Shown: positions 8,875 to 17,708, numbered from the stretch's first letter. The stretch is 64,000 bases of DNA from Candidatus Desulfosporosinus nitrosoreducens (GCF_030954495.1 NZ_JAVHUW010000054.1:16600-80599), one strand, 5' to 3'. Program-made: numbers and translations. Notes: generated by a model from the letters alone, not told the origin.

Positions 8875-10266
8875 ATGGGAATTTCAACAAATTTACCCGG
8901 CCAAACTAGTCCAGGGATAAGCAATAGTTCAGCTAATACGCCAAGGAAAAAATCAAATAATTATTTTGACGGACTGCAAGTAACCAAAAAGCACCTCTTC
9001 TTATTCTTTATCATTATTCTATCCTACTTTTTTGAGCAATTAGATAACAACAATTTTTCCTTTGTTGCTCCGGCGATTATTAAGTCATGGGGCGTATCAC
9101 AAGGACAAATTGCTCACGTAACCTCTTTATACTTCCTGGGTATGACCTGTGGGGGCCTTGTCGGCGGAATCATCTCCGATCTTATCGGACGCCGCAAGTC
9201 CTTCTTAGGAGCGATCCTTATTTTCTCCTCAATGTCTGTAGTTAACGGTTTAACAAGTGATTTCTCAATTTTTATGATTTCAAGAGCCTTAACCGGTTTC
9301 GGAATTTTTTGTATGATGGTGGTTTCGGTAGCCTATCTCTCGGAGATGGCGCCTGGTGAATCCCGCGGAAAATGGCAGAGCTTAACTGCTGCCGGTGGTT
9401 TCTGCGCAATGCCTGTGATCGGCCTTATATCAAGAGCGATTATCCCCATGAGCCCGGAAGCGTGGCGGATTATTTTCTATATTGGCGGAATAGGTTTTAT
9501 TGGCTTTCTTCTGGGGCTGATCTATCTTAAAGAGTCTCCGCGCTGGCTCGTCGCCAAGGGGAAAATAAGTGAAGCTGAAAAGGTCGTTGAAGATCTTACC
9601 GGAATTGCCGTCGATTTAAGTGAAGCCGCCCGCAATGTCCCTAAGAAACTCAAAACAAGTGAACAGTTCATTGGCATGTTCTCCGGAAAATACCTTAGAC
9701 GAACAATCATCCTGCTTCTGATAGGAATCCCCATCAATGTGGGAACCTTTGCCACACAAGTTTGGACACCCACTTTGCTGAATATGAAAGGGTTTACCCT
9801 TGTCCAAAGCTTAAGTGTAGGAACGGCCTCCATGCTTGGCGGTCCGGTCGGGATCTTCCTTTCTTCCTTTGTCTCCGATAAGGGAGGGCGGAAAATACCT
9901 ATAGGGATTGGCACTCTATTCTTAGTCTGTATGACGATAATCTTTGCAGGCCTGGGAAATACCTATATGGCAACCATGCTCGTTGGCTTCCTAATGAATG
10001 CGGCGATTATGGGAACCGGTTTTATCAGCATGGCCTATGTTCCTGAACATTACCCGACAAAAATGCGCAATACATCGGTTGGCTTTATTAATGCCTGCCA
10101 GCGCCTCGGCGTGTCAGGATCGCAGCTTTTTATTCCCACGGTTATGGCGGCTTTTGGTTTTAAAAGTTTATTTATGGGAATAGCGGGTCTGTATATCTTT
10201 TCAGCCCTTGTGGTACTGCTGCTGGGAGAAAGAACCGGCGGCAAATCTTTAGAGGAAGTAGATTGA
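8875..10266 (+). CDS. MFS transporter (aromatic acid/sugar porter type)
   Basis: The 463-residue protein has about 12 membrane segments. The loop 2-3 signature GGIISDLIGRRKSF matches the MFS consensus, and the equivalent second-half loop is SDKGGRKIP. PESPRW-type sequence after segment 6 (LKESPRWLVAKG) is typical of the sugar-porter and aromatic acid:H+ symporter groups. It should be an inner-membrane symporter. Position directly after the arylsulfotransferase gene suggests that it imports the same substrate or exports its product. A hydrophilic N-terminal tail of about 45 residues precedes segment 1. The start is the ATG after AAAGGACG. Confidence 0.85.
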   Translation: MGISTNLPGQTSPGISNSSANTPRKKSNNYFDGLQVTKKHLFLFFIIILSYFFEQLDNNNFSFVAPAIIKSWGVSQGQIAHVTSLYFLGMTCGGLVGGIISDLIGRRKSFLGAILIFSSMSVVNGLTSDFSIFMISRALTGFGIFCMMVVSVAYLSEMAPGESRGKWQSLTAAGGFCAMPVIGLISRAIIPMSPEAWRIIFYIGGIGFIGFLLGLIYLKESPRWLVAKGKISEAEKVVEDLTGIAVDLSEAARNVPKKLKTSEQFIGMFSGKYLRRTIILLLIGIPINVGTFATQVWTPTLLNMKGFTLVQSLSVGTASMLGGPVGIFLSSFVSDKGGRKIPIGIGTLFLVCMTIIFAGLGNTYMATMLVGFLMNAAIMGTGFISMAYVPEHYPTKMRNTSVGFINACQRLGVSGSQLFIPTVMAAFGFKSLFMGIAGLYIFSALVVLLLGERTGGKSLEEVD

Positions 10267-10468
10267 TGCTGTTAGTTATGGACCACACAGATTAGAGTAA
10301 GCTTAGTTCCTTTTAAAAAGATTTTGCTTTAAGGAACATTTGCGGAAGTTTATAAGGGGCATTTTAAATGTCCCTTTTCCCTTCGCTCACAATCTATGTC
10401 TATTGAATTTATTATGCTATATAATGAGAGGAGATCCTTTCTTACTTTTTCTGCGACGAGGTGAGAAT

Positions 10469-11188
10469 TTGGAAAATGAGCGGGATGAATTGGCAAAATA
10501 CATTACTCAATCCGTACTGATTGGGGTGGAAACCCTTCGCAGTGAAGAAATGCCGACAGATATTTGGGAAGATTACTTGTCCCTAGGGAGCCGTGCAGTT
10601 AAGAAAAAGGGAGAACACCTTGTTCGCTCGGGAGAGAATTTGCACGGTTTATATTTTATTGATAAAGGCAGACTTAAAACCAGTATCATCAGCCAAGATG
10701 GAACGATAAAAACCTTAAGTATTAACAGTGAAAAAACCATTGTCCTTTCGCAATTTGTTTTTCATCAGCAGCCAGGGATTATTGAATGCGTGGTTTTGGA
10801 GGATTCCGAACTGTATTTTTTTACCCAAGAAATTGTTTTACATCTAATGAAGGAAAATTTTGCAGTTGCCTTATATTTAGCGAAGAATATGGCAATTGTT
10901 TCCAGGATCTTAGCTACTCAAATTCAGGATACAATCTGTCATGTTCAGCAGAGCTTAGCTAGAATTTTATACAGTGTTTACTGTTATGAACAGAGAGATG
11001 GAAAGCTCAAAGAGCAAAATACAATCGCCATAACCCATGAGGAATTAGCTAATTTCCTGGGTGCTCATCGAGTAACCATAACCAAAGCCCTGAACCAGTT
11101 AAAGCATTTGGGAGTTATAGACTATAAATATGAGAAAATAATCATTTTACACGAAGAGGAACTTAAGGCATTAGCTTTTACCGTGTAA
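10469..11188 (+). CDS. Crp/Fnr-family transcription regulator
   Basis: The 239-residue protein has an N-terminal cyclic-nucleotide-binding-like barrel (GLYFIDKGRLKTSIISQDG, about residues 45-75). A C-terminal Crp-type winged helix (THEELANFLGAHRVTITKALNQL) follows. No Fnr-type cysteine cluster is present, so the ligand is more likely a small molecule, as in CprK-type regulators that bind phenolic effectors. TTG at 10469 with GAGGTGA five bases upstream is a far better start than the longer open frame. Location downstream of the arylsulfotransferase/MFS pair suggests it controls them. Confidence 0.82.
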   Translation: MENERDELAKYITQSVLIGVETLRSEEMPTDIWEDYLSLGSRAVKKKGEHLVRSGENLHGLYFIDKGRLKTSIISQDGTIKTLSINSEKTIVLSQFVFHQQPGIIECVVLEDSELYFFTQEIVLHLMKENFAVALYLAKNMAIVSRILATQIQDTICHVQQSLARILYSVYCYEQRDGKLKEQNTIAITHEELANFLGAHRVTITKALNQLKHLGVIDYKYEKIIILHEEELKALAFTV

Positions 11189-11405
11189 ATTTCAGACAGG
11201 ACTTGGTTTCGGTTAATTGCAATTCTCCCAGCTAAGGGTAAGCGGAGGGTTATAGCATATCTGAGTAATTATTTTTATTGGTAGTTGTAAGCCCGGTTGC
11301 AAACTTAGCCGGATAAATTGAGTAAAATAATGATATGCTTGAAATTAATTTTGAAAAGATAAAGAAAATAGCACAGCCTAAAAGATTATCTGTGGGGTGG
11401 TAGCA

Positions 11406-12242
11406 TTGAGTTTGATGATCTTTACAGCGACAGGTTGCGCGCGCTGCAAAATTGTTAAGCGCTATCTGGATGAACATCAGATCGGGTATGTAGAAAAAGA
11501 TGTAAAAGCTGAGGGCAAAGACGAGTTTCAAACCTTTTATAAAGCAAATAGAAAAGCAATTTTCCGTGGGTCCGACGGCATCGAATTCCCAATTATTGTT
11601 GACGGAAATACCATTCACCAAAGTATTGGCGCCGCCATAGCCTACCTACACGCAGGGGAAAAGCTGGAAGGATTTTTCAGTGAGGGTACCCTGCACAAAG
11701 AGTGGGTGGACGGAATCCATTTGTCCGAGGGAAATCCGGCTTATAAGGATGAGTTCATCCAAGTATTGCAACATATTAAGAGTAATGCTTTGAAACTGCA
11801 AATTGACACAGATGGCCGTAACAGCGGAATTCTGCAGCAAGTCATTGAGGAAGGTCTCGCTGATGTTTTAATTATGAATGTACTCGCACCACTTGAGTTA
11901 TACCCTCAAATATTAGGCTATGCCGCTGAGGACAGCGATATCGTTAAAAGTTTAAGTTTGGTCAGCCGGTTCCCGGCGGCTAAGTTTCAAACAATAATTC
12001 AACCGGTCAAGCGTAAAGACGGAAGCTTATCTTACTTAACTCCAAGTGAAGTTGCCGCGACAGCGAAACTCATTCAAGATACAACCGGAAGTAACAAATG
12101 CATTTATACGCTTAAGCGCATGTCCCAGGAAAGCGAACGTCCGGCAGGGCAGGGAATCGAACCGCTTTCGCCGAATCAACTCTTAAGTTATCGCTCAAAA
12201 GCAAGAGCTTATCAGGTTTATACCGAGATCGAAAAGTCATAA
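11406..12242 (+). CDS. Glutaredoxin fused to a radical-SAM-like C-terminal region
   Basis: Residues 1-90 are a glutaredoxin fold with CARC (11-14) and the cis-proline FPIIVDG. Residues about 100-235 resemble the second half of NrdG/PflA-type radical SAM activases: a VDGIHLSEGNP strand in the place of the usual SGGEP, then a DTDGRNSGILQQVIEEG strand-helix like the family's DTNGTNPELL, then a MNVLAPLELY stretch resembling MDIKAPLEKY. The CxxxCxxC cluster motif that should open the radical SAM domain is absent, its place being taken by the glutaredoxin. It may be a regulatory or redox partner derived from an activase. A TTG start with GGGGTGG five bases before it is chosen. It is followed by OsmC, possibly in one operon. 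Confidence 0.65.
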   Translation: MSLMIFTATGCARCKIVKRYLDEHQIGYVEKDVKAEGKDEFQTFYKANRKAIFRGSDGIEFPIIVDGNTIHQSIGAAIAYLHAGEKLEGFFSEGTLHKEWVDGIHLSEGNPAYKDEFIQVLQHIKSNALKLQIDTDGRNSGILQQVIEEGLADVLIMNVLAPLELYPQILGYAAEDSDIVKSLSLVSRFPAAKFQTIIQPVKRKDGSLSYLTPSEVAATAKLIQDTTGSNKCIYTLKRMSQESERPAGQGIEPLSPNQLLSYRSKARAYQVYTEIEKS

Positions 12243-12294
12243 TGCTAAGCTTTAAGTTAGGGTTTTATAAAAAAATAATACAGGGGGTGTCGTG

Positions 12295-12708
12295 ATGCAG
12301 AAAGTATCCGGCCGTTGGCAAGGTGGCAAAAAAATAGCCCTTTCCCTAAATCCGGACAGGGAAATTGTAATCGATGAGAATGGTCCGAAAGCAACGGATT
12401 TAGTCTTAGCAGGCCTAATAGGATGTAGTTCGGGCGTATTGACAATGCTCTTCGAAAAGATGAGGTTAGAACTTCATGGCCTGGAAATCACGGTTGAAGC
12501 TGAGCGTGATCCAGAACCTCCTAAGTTGTTCACTAAAATTTCTTTAATCTATCGGATTGAGGTGGACAAAGGGCTGGAAAATAAAGTGATCAGTGTCATA
12601 AAATTAAGTAAGAAATATTGCACCGTATTTAATATTTTGAATCAAAGTACCCCTATTGAGATATGCTGTTATATCAATGGAGTCAAGGCAAACTACGATG
12701 AAAAATAG
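12295..12708 (+). CDS. OsmC family protein
   Basis: The 137-residue protein has the OsmC/Ohr layout: an N-terminal strand pair, GPKATDLVLAGLIGCSSGVLTML with the conserved cysteine at the start of the central helix, and a second cysteine in SKKYCTVFNIL. Family members reduce organic hydroperoxides with a Cys pair, or have unknown thiol functions. The gene lies 52 bases after the glutaredoxin fusion, so a shared thiol-redox operon is plausible. GGGGGTG six bases before ATG 12295 decides the start. Confidence 0.85.
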   Translation: MQKVSGRWQGGKKIALSLNPDREIVIDENGPKATDLVLAGLIGCSSGVLTMLFEKMRLELHGLEITVEAERDPEPPKLFTKISLIYRIEVDKGLENKVISVIKLSKKYCTVFNILNQSTPIEICCYINGVKANYDEK

Positions 12709-12790
12709 GTATTGGCTCATTGAAGCAATAACTCTCCAATAAATACTGCCCGGTAACTGTCTAAAATATCTTCTCTGCCATTTAAAGTAA

Positions 12791-12833
12791 AAACAAAAGG
12801 ACTTGGACCTGCTGGGGACAAGTCCTTTTGTTT
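12791..12833 (+). terminator. Terminator after OsmC gene
   Basis: A 15-bp perfect stem (AAACAAAAGGACTTG with CAAGTCCTTTTGTTT) carries its own T-rich 3' side. Confidence 0.8.
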
Positions 12834-12901
12834 CCGTAAACGTAACTTTTTGATATACTATGTCCTAATTATTTTAGTTGCGGAAGGGGATAAGGAGATA
12901 G

Positions 12902-13294
12902 ATGAATAAGGTAATCAAAGAATTAATTGACGCTGCGGACAAAGCGATAAAAGAGGAACGCTTTGACGATCTTATGGACTTTTACACTGAGGATGCGGTA
13001 CTTGTTGTAAAACCCGGACTGGAAGCTAAGGGAAAGGACTCCCTTAAAAAAGCTTTTATCAAAATCGCCGAATACTTTAAAAACAGCTTGGTTCCCCGGC
13101 AAGGAAAGATGTTGATGATAGAGGCCGGTGACACTGTTCTGGTTTTGTCACAAGCATTGTTGGAAGCAGACAATAAAAGCGAATCAAAATATAGTATGGA
13201 GCGAAGAGCAACTTATGTCTATAGAAATATTGACGGCAAATGGTTATGTGCTATTGACAACTCCTACGGAACAGCATTGCTTGACCAACCATAA
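12902..13294 (+). CDS. NTF2-like/SnoaL-type (DUF4440-like) protein
   Basis: The 130-residue protein has the cone-shaped NTF2-like layout: an N-terminal helix ([20 protein letters not shown]), [13 protein letters not shown], then strands ending in [21 protein letters not shown]. Such proteins include SnoaL-like isomerases and small ligand-binding proteins. The exact role is not readable. A GGGGATAAGGAGA ribosome site precedes the ATG. It is probably monocistronic. Confidence 0.75.
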   Translation: MNKVIKELIDAADKAIKEERFDDLMDFYTEDAVLVVKPGLEAKGKDSLKKAFIKIAEYFKNSLVPRQGKMLMIEAGDTVLVLSQALLEADNKSESKYSMERRATYVYRNIDGKWLCAIDNSYGTALLDQP

Positions 13295-13518
13295 TAATGC
13301 CGAGGCAGTCTTAGAATACATATAGTTGTTCCGAATATGTGGAAGGCGGCGGATTTATTCTTGACTTTTCCGGCTGCAACCATAAATGCTTGGGCAGCAT
13401 TGGCAAGTCTGGCTGTTTGTGTTTTTTGATTATCTTCAAAGATTTTGGAGGAAATGAAGATCAGATGTGGAAGCAATACTAAGCAAGCAGAACGTCATTG
13501 TTTAAAGGTGGGTGGCTA

Positions 13519-14277
13519 ATGAGAAAGACTGATTACAGCAGGATTGCGGACAAATATGATAAGAATAAGTTTCGGCAAAAGGTTAAACCGGATGATGACT
13601 TGGAGGATTTTATTCACAGCTCAGGGAAACCGCAATATTCAGTTCTAGATTTAGCTTGTGGAACAGGCATTTATTTAGCTAACCAAACTAATTATTTGGC
13701 TAATATTAACATTCACTGGAACGGTTTGGACGCTTCCGAGGAAATGCTTAAGATCGCCAAAACAAAAACGGAGGAGGTTACCTATATACAGGGGTTTGCT
13801 GAGGACCTGCCATATAGTTCAGAATCCTTCGATTTTGTCGTTAATAATTTTGCCTTTCATCATTTTCAGAAGAAAAGCGAGGTCTTAGACGAAGCTGTCA
13901 GAGTTATTAAGAAAGATGGGGTTTTCAAAATACACAATATCTCGATCCATGATATGGAGAAATGGTGGATATACCAGCTGTTTCCTTCAGCGCTTTTTGA
14001 AGATTTAAAAAGATATTGGCCCAAGGACTTAATATTTTACGAGCTGTCAGCCAGAGGTTTTGATGTTGAGACTCGGATGGAATATCTGATGAACGGCACT
14101 AAACTGGCTGACTACATGGATCATGTTTATAATAGGGATATTTCAGTTCTAACTATTATTAGTGATGAAGAATACCGCCAAGGTATTGAAATGATGGAAT
14201 ACCGGCTTAGAAAAGACCCGGAAGCAATACTCTTTAATGATTTCGCAGAAATTTCTTTTGTCGCGACGAAAAAGTGA
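13519..14277 (+). CDS. Class I SAM-dependent methyltransferase
   Basis: The 252-residue protein carries motif I (VLDLACGTGIYLA), the acidic end of strand 2 (WNGLDASEEML), and a FDFVVNNFAFHHF post-motif, all typical of Methyltransf_11/25 enzymes. The acceptor is unknown. The start ATG at 13519 follows AGGTGGG. It overlaps the next frame by a few bases, and the pyrophosphatase-like gene follows closely. Confidence 0.85.
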   Translation: MRKTDYSRIADKYDKNKFRQKVKPDDDLEDFIHSSGKPQYSVLDLACGTGIYLANQTNYLANINIHWNGLDASEEMLKIAKTKTEEVTYIQGFAEDLPYSSESFDFVVNNFAFHHFQKKSEVLDEAVRVIKKDGVFKIHNISIHDMEKWWIYQLFPSALFEDLKRYWPKDLIFYELSARGFDVETRMEYLMNGTKLADYMDHVYNRDISVLTIISDEEYRQGIEMMEYRLRKDPEAILFNDFAEISFVATKK

Positions 14278-14357
14278 CATCAGGAAATCAGCCTTGGGAG
14301 CATGGCGAACTTTGTTTTCGTGATTGTCTGAGATGGGTTAAAAGGAGTATGCCGAGG

Positions 14358-14714
14358 ATGAATCAATTTGACCAGGATTTCTGGCATTCGCTGGACAAAC
14401 TAGTGGAAGAAGCAACGGTAATCATCGATCGCCCAAAAGGCAGCAGACATCCCCGTTATCCTAAGCTAATCTACCCGGTCGATTATGGTTATTTGCAAGG
14501 CACATCTTCTATGGACGGGGGAGGAATCGATGTTTGGAGGGGAACTAAAGCGGCTCAGACGGTTGATGCGATTATTTGCACGCTTGATTTACTGAAGAAA
14601 GACTCTGAGATAAAGATTTTGTTCGGTTGTTCCGCTGAGGAAAAATCTATCGTCTATCGTTTCCACAATGAAAGTGAGTACATGAAAGGAATTCTAATTG
14701 AACGGAAGATGTAA
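14358..14714 (+). CDS. Short inorganic pyrophosphatase-like protein
   Basis: The 118-residue protein carries the class I pyrophosphatase core: RPKGSRHPRYPKLIYPVDYGY followed by DGGGIDVW, matching the family's YP-DYG and DGDPLDV signatures. At about two thirds of the usual 175 residues, it lacks a clear DxD...K segment of the second half. Hydrolysis of pyrophosphate is therefore uncertain, and it may act on another phosphate. ATG 14358 lies ten bases after AAAGGAG; ATG 14349 is too close to that site. It is probably cotranscribed with the methyltransferase. Confidence 0.65.
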   Translation: MNQFDQDFWHSLDKLVEEATVIIDRPKGSRHPRYPKLIYPVDYGYLQGTSSMDGGGIDVWRGTKAAQTVDAIICTLDLLKKDSEIKILFGCSAEEKSIVYRFHNESEYMKGILIERKM

Positions 14715-14772
14715 CAGGAGGGCCTGACTGCGATTCAAGCGGTATTCGGATAATATCGCGAAAATCAATGAC

Positions 14773-14901
14773 TTGCTCGGAGCCTCGAACTCCTTTGCTT
14801 AGTGGCTAGGGGAATTGATGCATTTAAAGCCAATGGTTTATCTCCTAAAGACGCCCACCGGTTAAAGCCGGTGGGCTTAAATGTGCTGAAATTCCGAGCA
14901 A
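14773..14901 (+). other. Structured intergenic element
   Basis: An outer 9-bp pair (TTGCTCGGA 14773-14781 with TCCGAGCAA 14893-14901) encloses a strong 9-bp hairpin GCCCACCGG-CCGGTGGGC (14853-14876). No T-run follows. It may be a structured RNA, or the end of a lost IS200/IS605-type element, which often ends in such hairpins. The rest of 14902-15200 is AT-rich and empty to my eye. Confidence 0.4.
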
Positions 14902-15200
14902 ATTGCTAAATAGTTTGGGTAAACCTTTGGATTTTTCCCCAAATTTATTTCTAACCTTATATTAAGCCGAAATTTAATTTTCCCTTAATTTAATAGTTTG
15001 GATTAATTCAAAGTAAAAAGTAAGAAAATACTTTTGAAGAATTTTGATAGCCAGACACATAAATTATAGCGCATTTAGACAATTTAATATTGCCTGGTAA
15101 GAATTTAGTAATTCTCATCTGATAATCTAACTGAATTGCCACAGAACATAAATTAACATAAGAAAAATGAATCGCCGTAAACTGTAAGGAGTGATAAAAC

Positions 15201-16562
15201 TTGTTAAATGAACTGCTGCTTCGCTTAGCCAATCCAATTTCTGATGGAGTTTTCGAGAAGTTAGTTACTGAGGATTACGCCAAAAACCCTCTGGTCATGA
15301 TGACTATTATTGAGAAGCTTACTTTAAGGGCTATTGCCGAAACTGGAATTAGGGCGGAAACGGGCAAGGCACTTTCCCGTCCTATGGGTAGCCCTTTACG
15401 GCTTTCTCCCTGGGAAAAGCTTCTCCTCAATCCCCGACAACTATTTCAATTGCCGACTAAAAAACAAACCGAGATAAAAACTGAAGTAACAATAGGGCCT
15501 AATGCTAAAAAACCTTTGAAAATAAATCTGCCGATTCTTATTACCGGAATGTCTTATGGCGGTTCTCTCAATCTCAGAATGAAAGAGGCTTTAGCCAAAG
15601 GTGCCTCCTTAGCGGGAACAGCCACAAATACGGGTGAATCGTCAGTTACCGCTGAAGAAAGGAAAGCTGGAAAATTCCTGATTGGCCAGTACAATCGCGG
15701 TGGCTGGCTTAACACGCCCGAACAGCTTAAGCAACTCGACGCCATCGAAGTCCAGTTCGGACAGGGTGCTTGGGGTGGAGCGGTTGAATCATCTATGAAT
15801 TACGATCAGATGGACGATCACTTGCGTGAGCTCTGGAACGTTAAGCCTGGTGAAAGCAGCGGAAAAAAATCTCGCTTTGATAAAGTTGATTCACCCGAAG
15901 ATATTATCAACCTTGTCAATAACCTTAAACAAACTTATCAAGTACCGATTGGCATTAAGATTGCGGCTACCCACTTTATGGAACGGGAATTGGATGTCAT
16001 CGGCAGAACACAGGCCGACTTCATTGTCATCGACGGACAAGAAGGAGGCACTGCGGCTGCATCTCCAACACTGGAGGACGATCTTGGCCTGCCGACGTTA
16101 TTTGCCCTTAGCCGTACTGTTGACTGGCTGAGAACCCAAGGGAAGAGGCAACAATTTTCTCTCATTGCCGCAGGTGGATTGCGCACCCCGGGAGAGTTTC
16201 TTAAAGCCTTAGCGCTTGGTGCCGATGCCGTTTACATCGGATCAATTGCCATTATCGCTACGTTACAAAGTCAAATGATTAAAGCATTGCCGCAATATCC
16301 CGCACCTCAATTAGCACTTTATAACGGTAGTCTGGCCGAACAGTTAGATGTCGATATGGGGAGCAAACATTTGGGTAATTTCCTTCAGTCATGCAGGGAA
16401 GAAATGATTATGGCTCTCCAAGCCATGGGCAAAACCAGTATTCGCGAATTGGGACGAGAAGATCTGGTTTGTATTGATCGGGAATTAGCCAATGCGCTTA
16501 AGATTGATTATGCCGGCGACCCTTTATCCCAAGGGATTACGGTTCCTTTCGCCGCCAAATAG
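15201..16562 (+). CDS. FMN-binding glutamate synthase-type protein (GltB central domain)
   Basis: The 453-residue protein matches the FMN/TIM-barrel domain of glutamate synthase: PILITGMSYGGSL near residue 110, GQGAWGGAVES, GIKIAATHF, then FIVIDGQEGGTAAAS and ALGADAVYIGS, the flavin phosphate site. No glutaminase domain and no GltD partner gene are nearby, as in the stand-alone archaeal/clostridial GltB2-like proteins. It may oxidise or reduce an amino- or ketoacid with FMN. TTG start after AAGGAGTGATAAAAC. A short related remnant lies at about 51953-52025. Confidence 0.83.
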   Translation: MLNELLLRLANPISDGVFEKLVTEDYAKNPLVMMTIIEKLTLRAIAETGIRAETGKALSRPMGSPLRLSPWEKLLLNPRQLFQLPTKKQTEIKTEVTIGPNAKKPLKINLPILITGMSYGGSLNLRMKEALAKGASLAGTATNTGESSVTAEERKAGKFLIGQYNRGGWLNTPEQLKQLDAIEVQFGQGAWGGAVESSMNYDQMDDHLRELWNVKPGESSGKKSRFDKVDSPEDIINLVNNLKQTYQVPIGIKIAATHFMERELDVIGRTQADFIVIDGQEGGTAAASPTLEDDLGLPTLFALSRTVDWLRTQGKRQQFSLIAAGGLRTPGEFLKALALGADAVYIGSIAIIATLQSQMIKALPQYPAPQLALYNGSLAEQLDVDMGSKHLGNFLQSCREEMIMALQAMGKTSIRELGREDLVCIDRELANALKIDYAGDPLSQGITVPFAAK

Positions 16563-16660
16563 CAATTTCAGTTTCCAAACAATTAGATTAGTTTCTTAAG
16601 CTGGGTTAGAAATTAAATGATGCCAGATTGCGAAAACTCTCAAGGAGCTTGCCTGCCAAT

Positions 16661-16695
16661 AGAGCAAAAACTCAGTTTGCACGAGTTTTTGCTCT
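16661..16695. terminator. Bidirectional terminator
   Basis: A 13-bp perfect stem (AGAGCAAAAACTC with GAGTTTTTGCTCT) has T-rich flanks on both sides. It serves the GltB-like gene from the left and the minus-strand HTH unit from the right. Confidence 0.8.
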
Positions 16696-16710
16696 TCTTT
16701 ATTCACCGGG

Positions 16711-16857
16711 TTATTGATCTAAAAATACCCGCTCCATGTTAATAGAGCGGGTTGTAATGGTTGCAGGAAGCCGCATAGCCATTTTCGGCCTTACTTGTAC
16801 TGATTTGCAATTTTCCCGCCTAAGGGGGCCAGGTAGCAGATTCGGTTGCTTCATCAT
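16711..16857 (-). CDS. Candidate 48-residue small protein downstream of the XRE gene
   Basis: An ATG at 16857 with GAAGGAT just upstream opens a 49-codon frame. It ends 16 bases before the shared terminator stem and lies 30 bases downstream of the XRE gene on the same strand. The product is basic and not recognised. A hairpin (16727-16752) falls inside it, which may argue against coding. Confidence 0.35.
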   Translation of the reverse strand: MMKQPNLLPGPLRRENCKSVQVRPKMAMRLPATITTRSINMERVFLDQ

Positions 16858-16887
16858 AGTATCCTTCATTCTAATAGACTTCGTTAG

Positions 16888-17274
16888 CTAACAGTTCTCT
16901 TCTGTTTGTTCCTTGGGCAGGGCATTTCCCTCATGACATTTTTTGTGTTGGGCAAATTTGATGCATTCAATGATAAAATTCTTCTCATAATCATCCAGAT
17001 CTTTAAAGCGGGAGACTACTTCCCACTTATCTTTAAAAAAAATAAATGGATCAATTAAACGGCTATTTTCAGCCTTAATATCACCCTTCAAAATCCAGTC
17101 GGCAGTAACATTAAAAAAATCTGACAAAGATACGAGATAATGGCCGCCAGGGATACTTCCCTTCTCCCATTTGTTAACACTTCCCCGTGGCGCACCTATT
17201 GCATCCTCTAATTTGTTCATGGAAATACCTTTTGTTTCTCTTAAAAACTTTATTCTTTCGCCGATATTATCCAA
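16888..17274 (-). CDS. XRE-family HTH repressor
   Basis: The 128-residue protein has an N-terminal Cro/CI-type helix-turn-helix (IGERIKFLRETKGISMNKLEDAIG, then SVNKWEKG and DFFNVTADWILKGD). A C-terminal helical region (YEKNFIIECIKFAQH) is probably for dimerisation. It is divergent from a second small HTH gene, an arrangement like a phage CI/Cro switch. GGAGG lies just before the ATG on the minus strand. Confidence 0.85.
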   Translation of the reverse strand: MDNIGERIKFLRETKGISMNKLEDAIGAPRGSVNKWEKGSIPGGHYLVSLSDFFNVTADWILKGDIKAENSRLIDPFIFFKDKWEVVSRFKDLDDYEKNFIIECIKFAQHKKCHEGNALPKEQTEENC

Positions 17275-17351
17275 TGAGAAATCCCTCCTAGCAAAATAAC
17301 TACAAAAACTGGTTCATTCATTCAATTTACTGAATTAAATACCAAAATACC

Positions 17352-17380
17352 TTGACTTAACTGATTATAGTCTGTAAAAT
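17352..17380 (+). promoter_or_regulatory. Sigma-A promoter, rightward
   Basis: TTGACT (17352-17357) and TAAAAT (17375-17380) lie with a 17-base spacer in the divergent HTH intergenic region, pointing to the 17478 gene. ATTCAATTTACTGAATT just upstream (about 17320-17336) could be an operator. Confidence 0.5.
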
Positions 17381-17477
17381 TTAATTGACTGTTTTATTCC
17401 TAATAAAATTATATCAGTAATTATAATAGCTTGACCATTAATAAGAATGTCGAACCAGAAAGGAGGAAAGCAATAGC

Positions 17478-17708
17478 GTGGCGCGTATACGGCCAATTAC
17501 CGAATTTGGCTGGAAGGTTAAGGGAAAGCTTGCTGATCTGCGGATGGATCAGCGTGAATTCTGTAAACGATATGGCATTCCAGAAAATCGCATGGCTGAT
17601 CTTATTACGGGCACCAGAAAAGCAACGAAATACCGTCAAAAAGTCGAACAAATTTTGGGCATTGATTGTTCCGGCACGGAACTTGAGGTGTCGTGTGATG
17701 ATAACTAA
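17478..17708 (+). CDS. Small HTH (Cro-like) DNA-binding protein
   Basis: The 76-residue product has a helix-turn-helix of the Cro/XRE type: VKGKLADLRMDQREFCKRYGIPENRMADLITGTRKATKYRQKV. The TTG/GTG choice favours GTG 17478, since AAAGGAGG is the only strong ribosome site, though its spacing is rather long. It is divergent from the XRE repressor gene. No integrase or other phage genes are nearby, so this may be a leftover switch from a lost element. Confidence 0.65.
   Translation: MARIRPITEFGWKVKGKLADLRMDQREFCKRYGIPENRMADLITGTRKATKYRQKVEQILGIDCSGTELEVSCDDN

Noticed and set aside
13264..13476. 70-residue minus-strand frame between the NTF2-like and methyltransferase genes
   Set aside because: It overlaps the end of a real gene, starts with TTG without a ribosome site, and is AT-biased.
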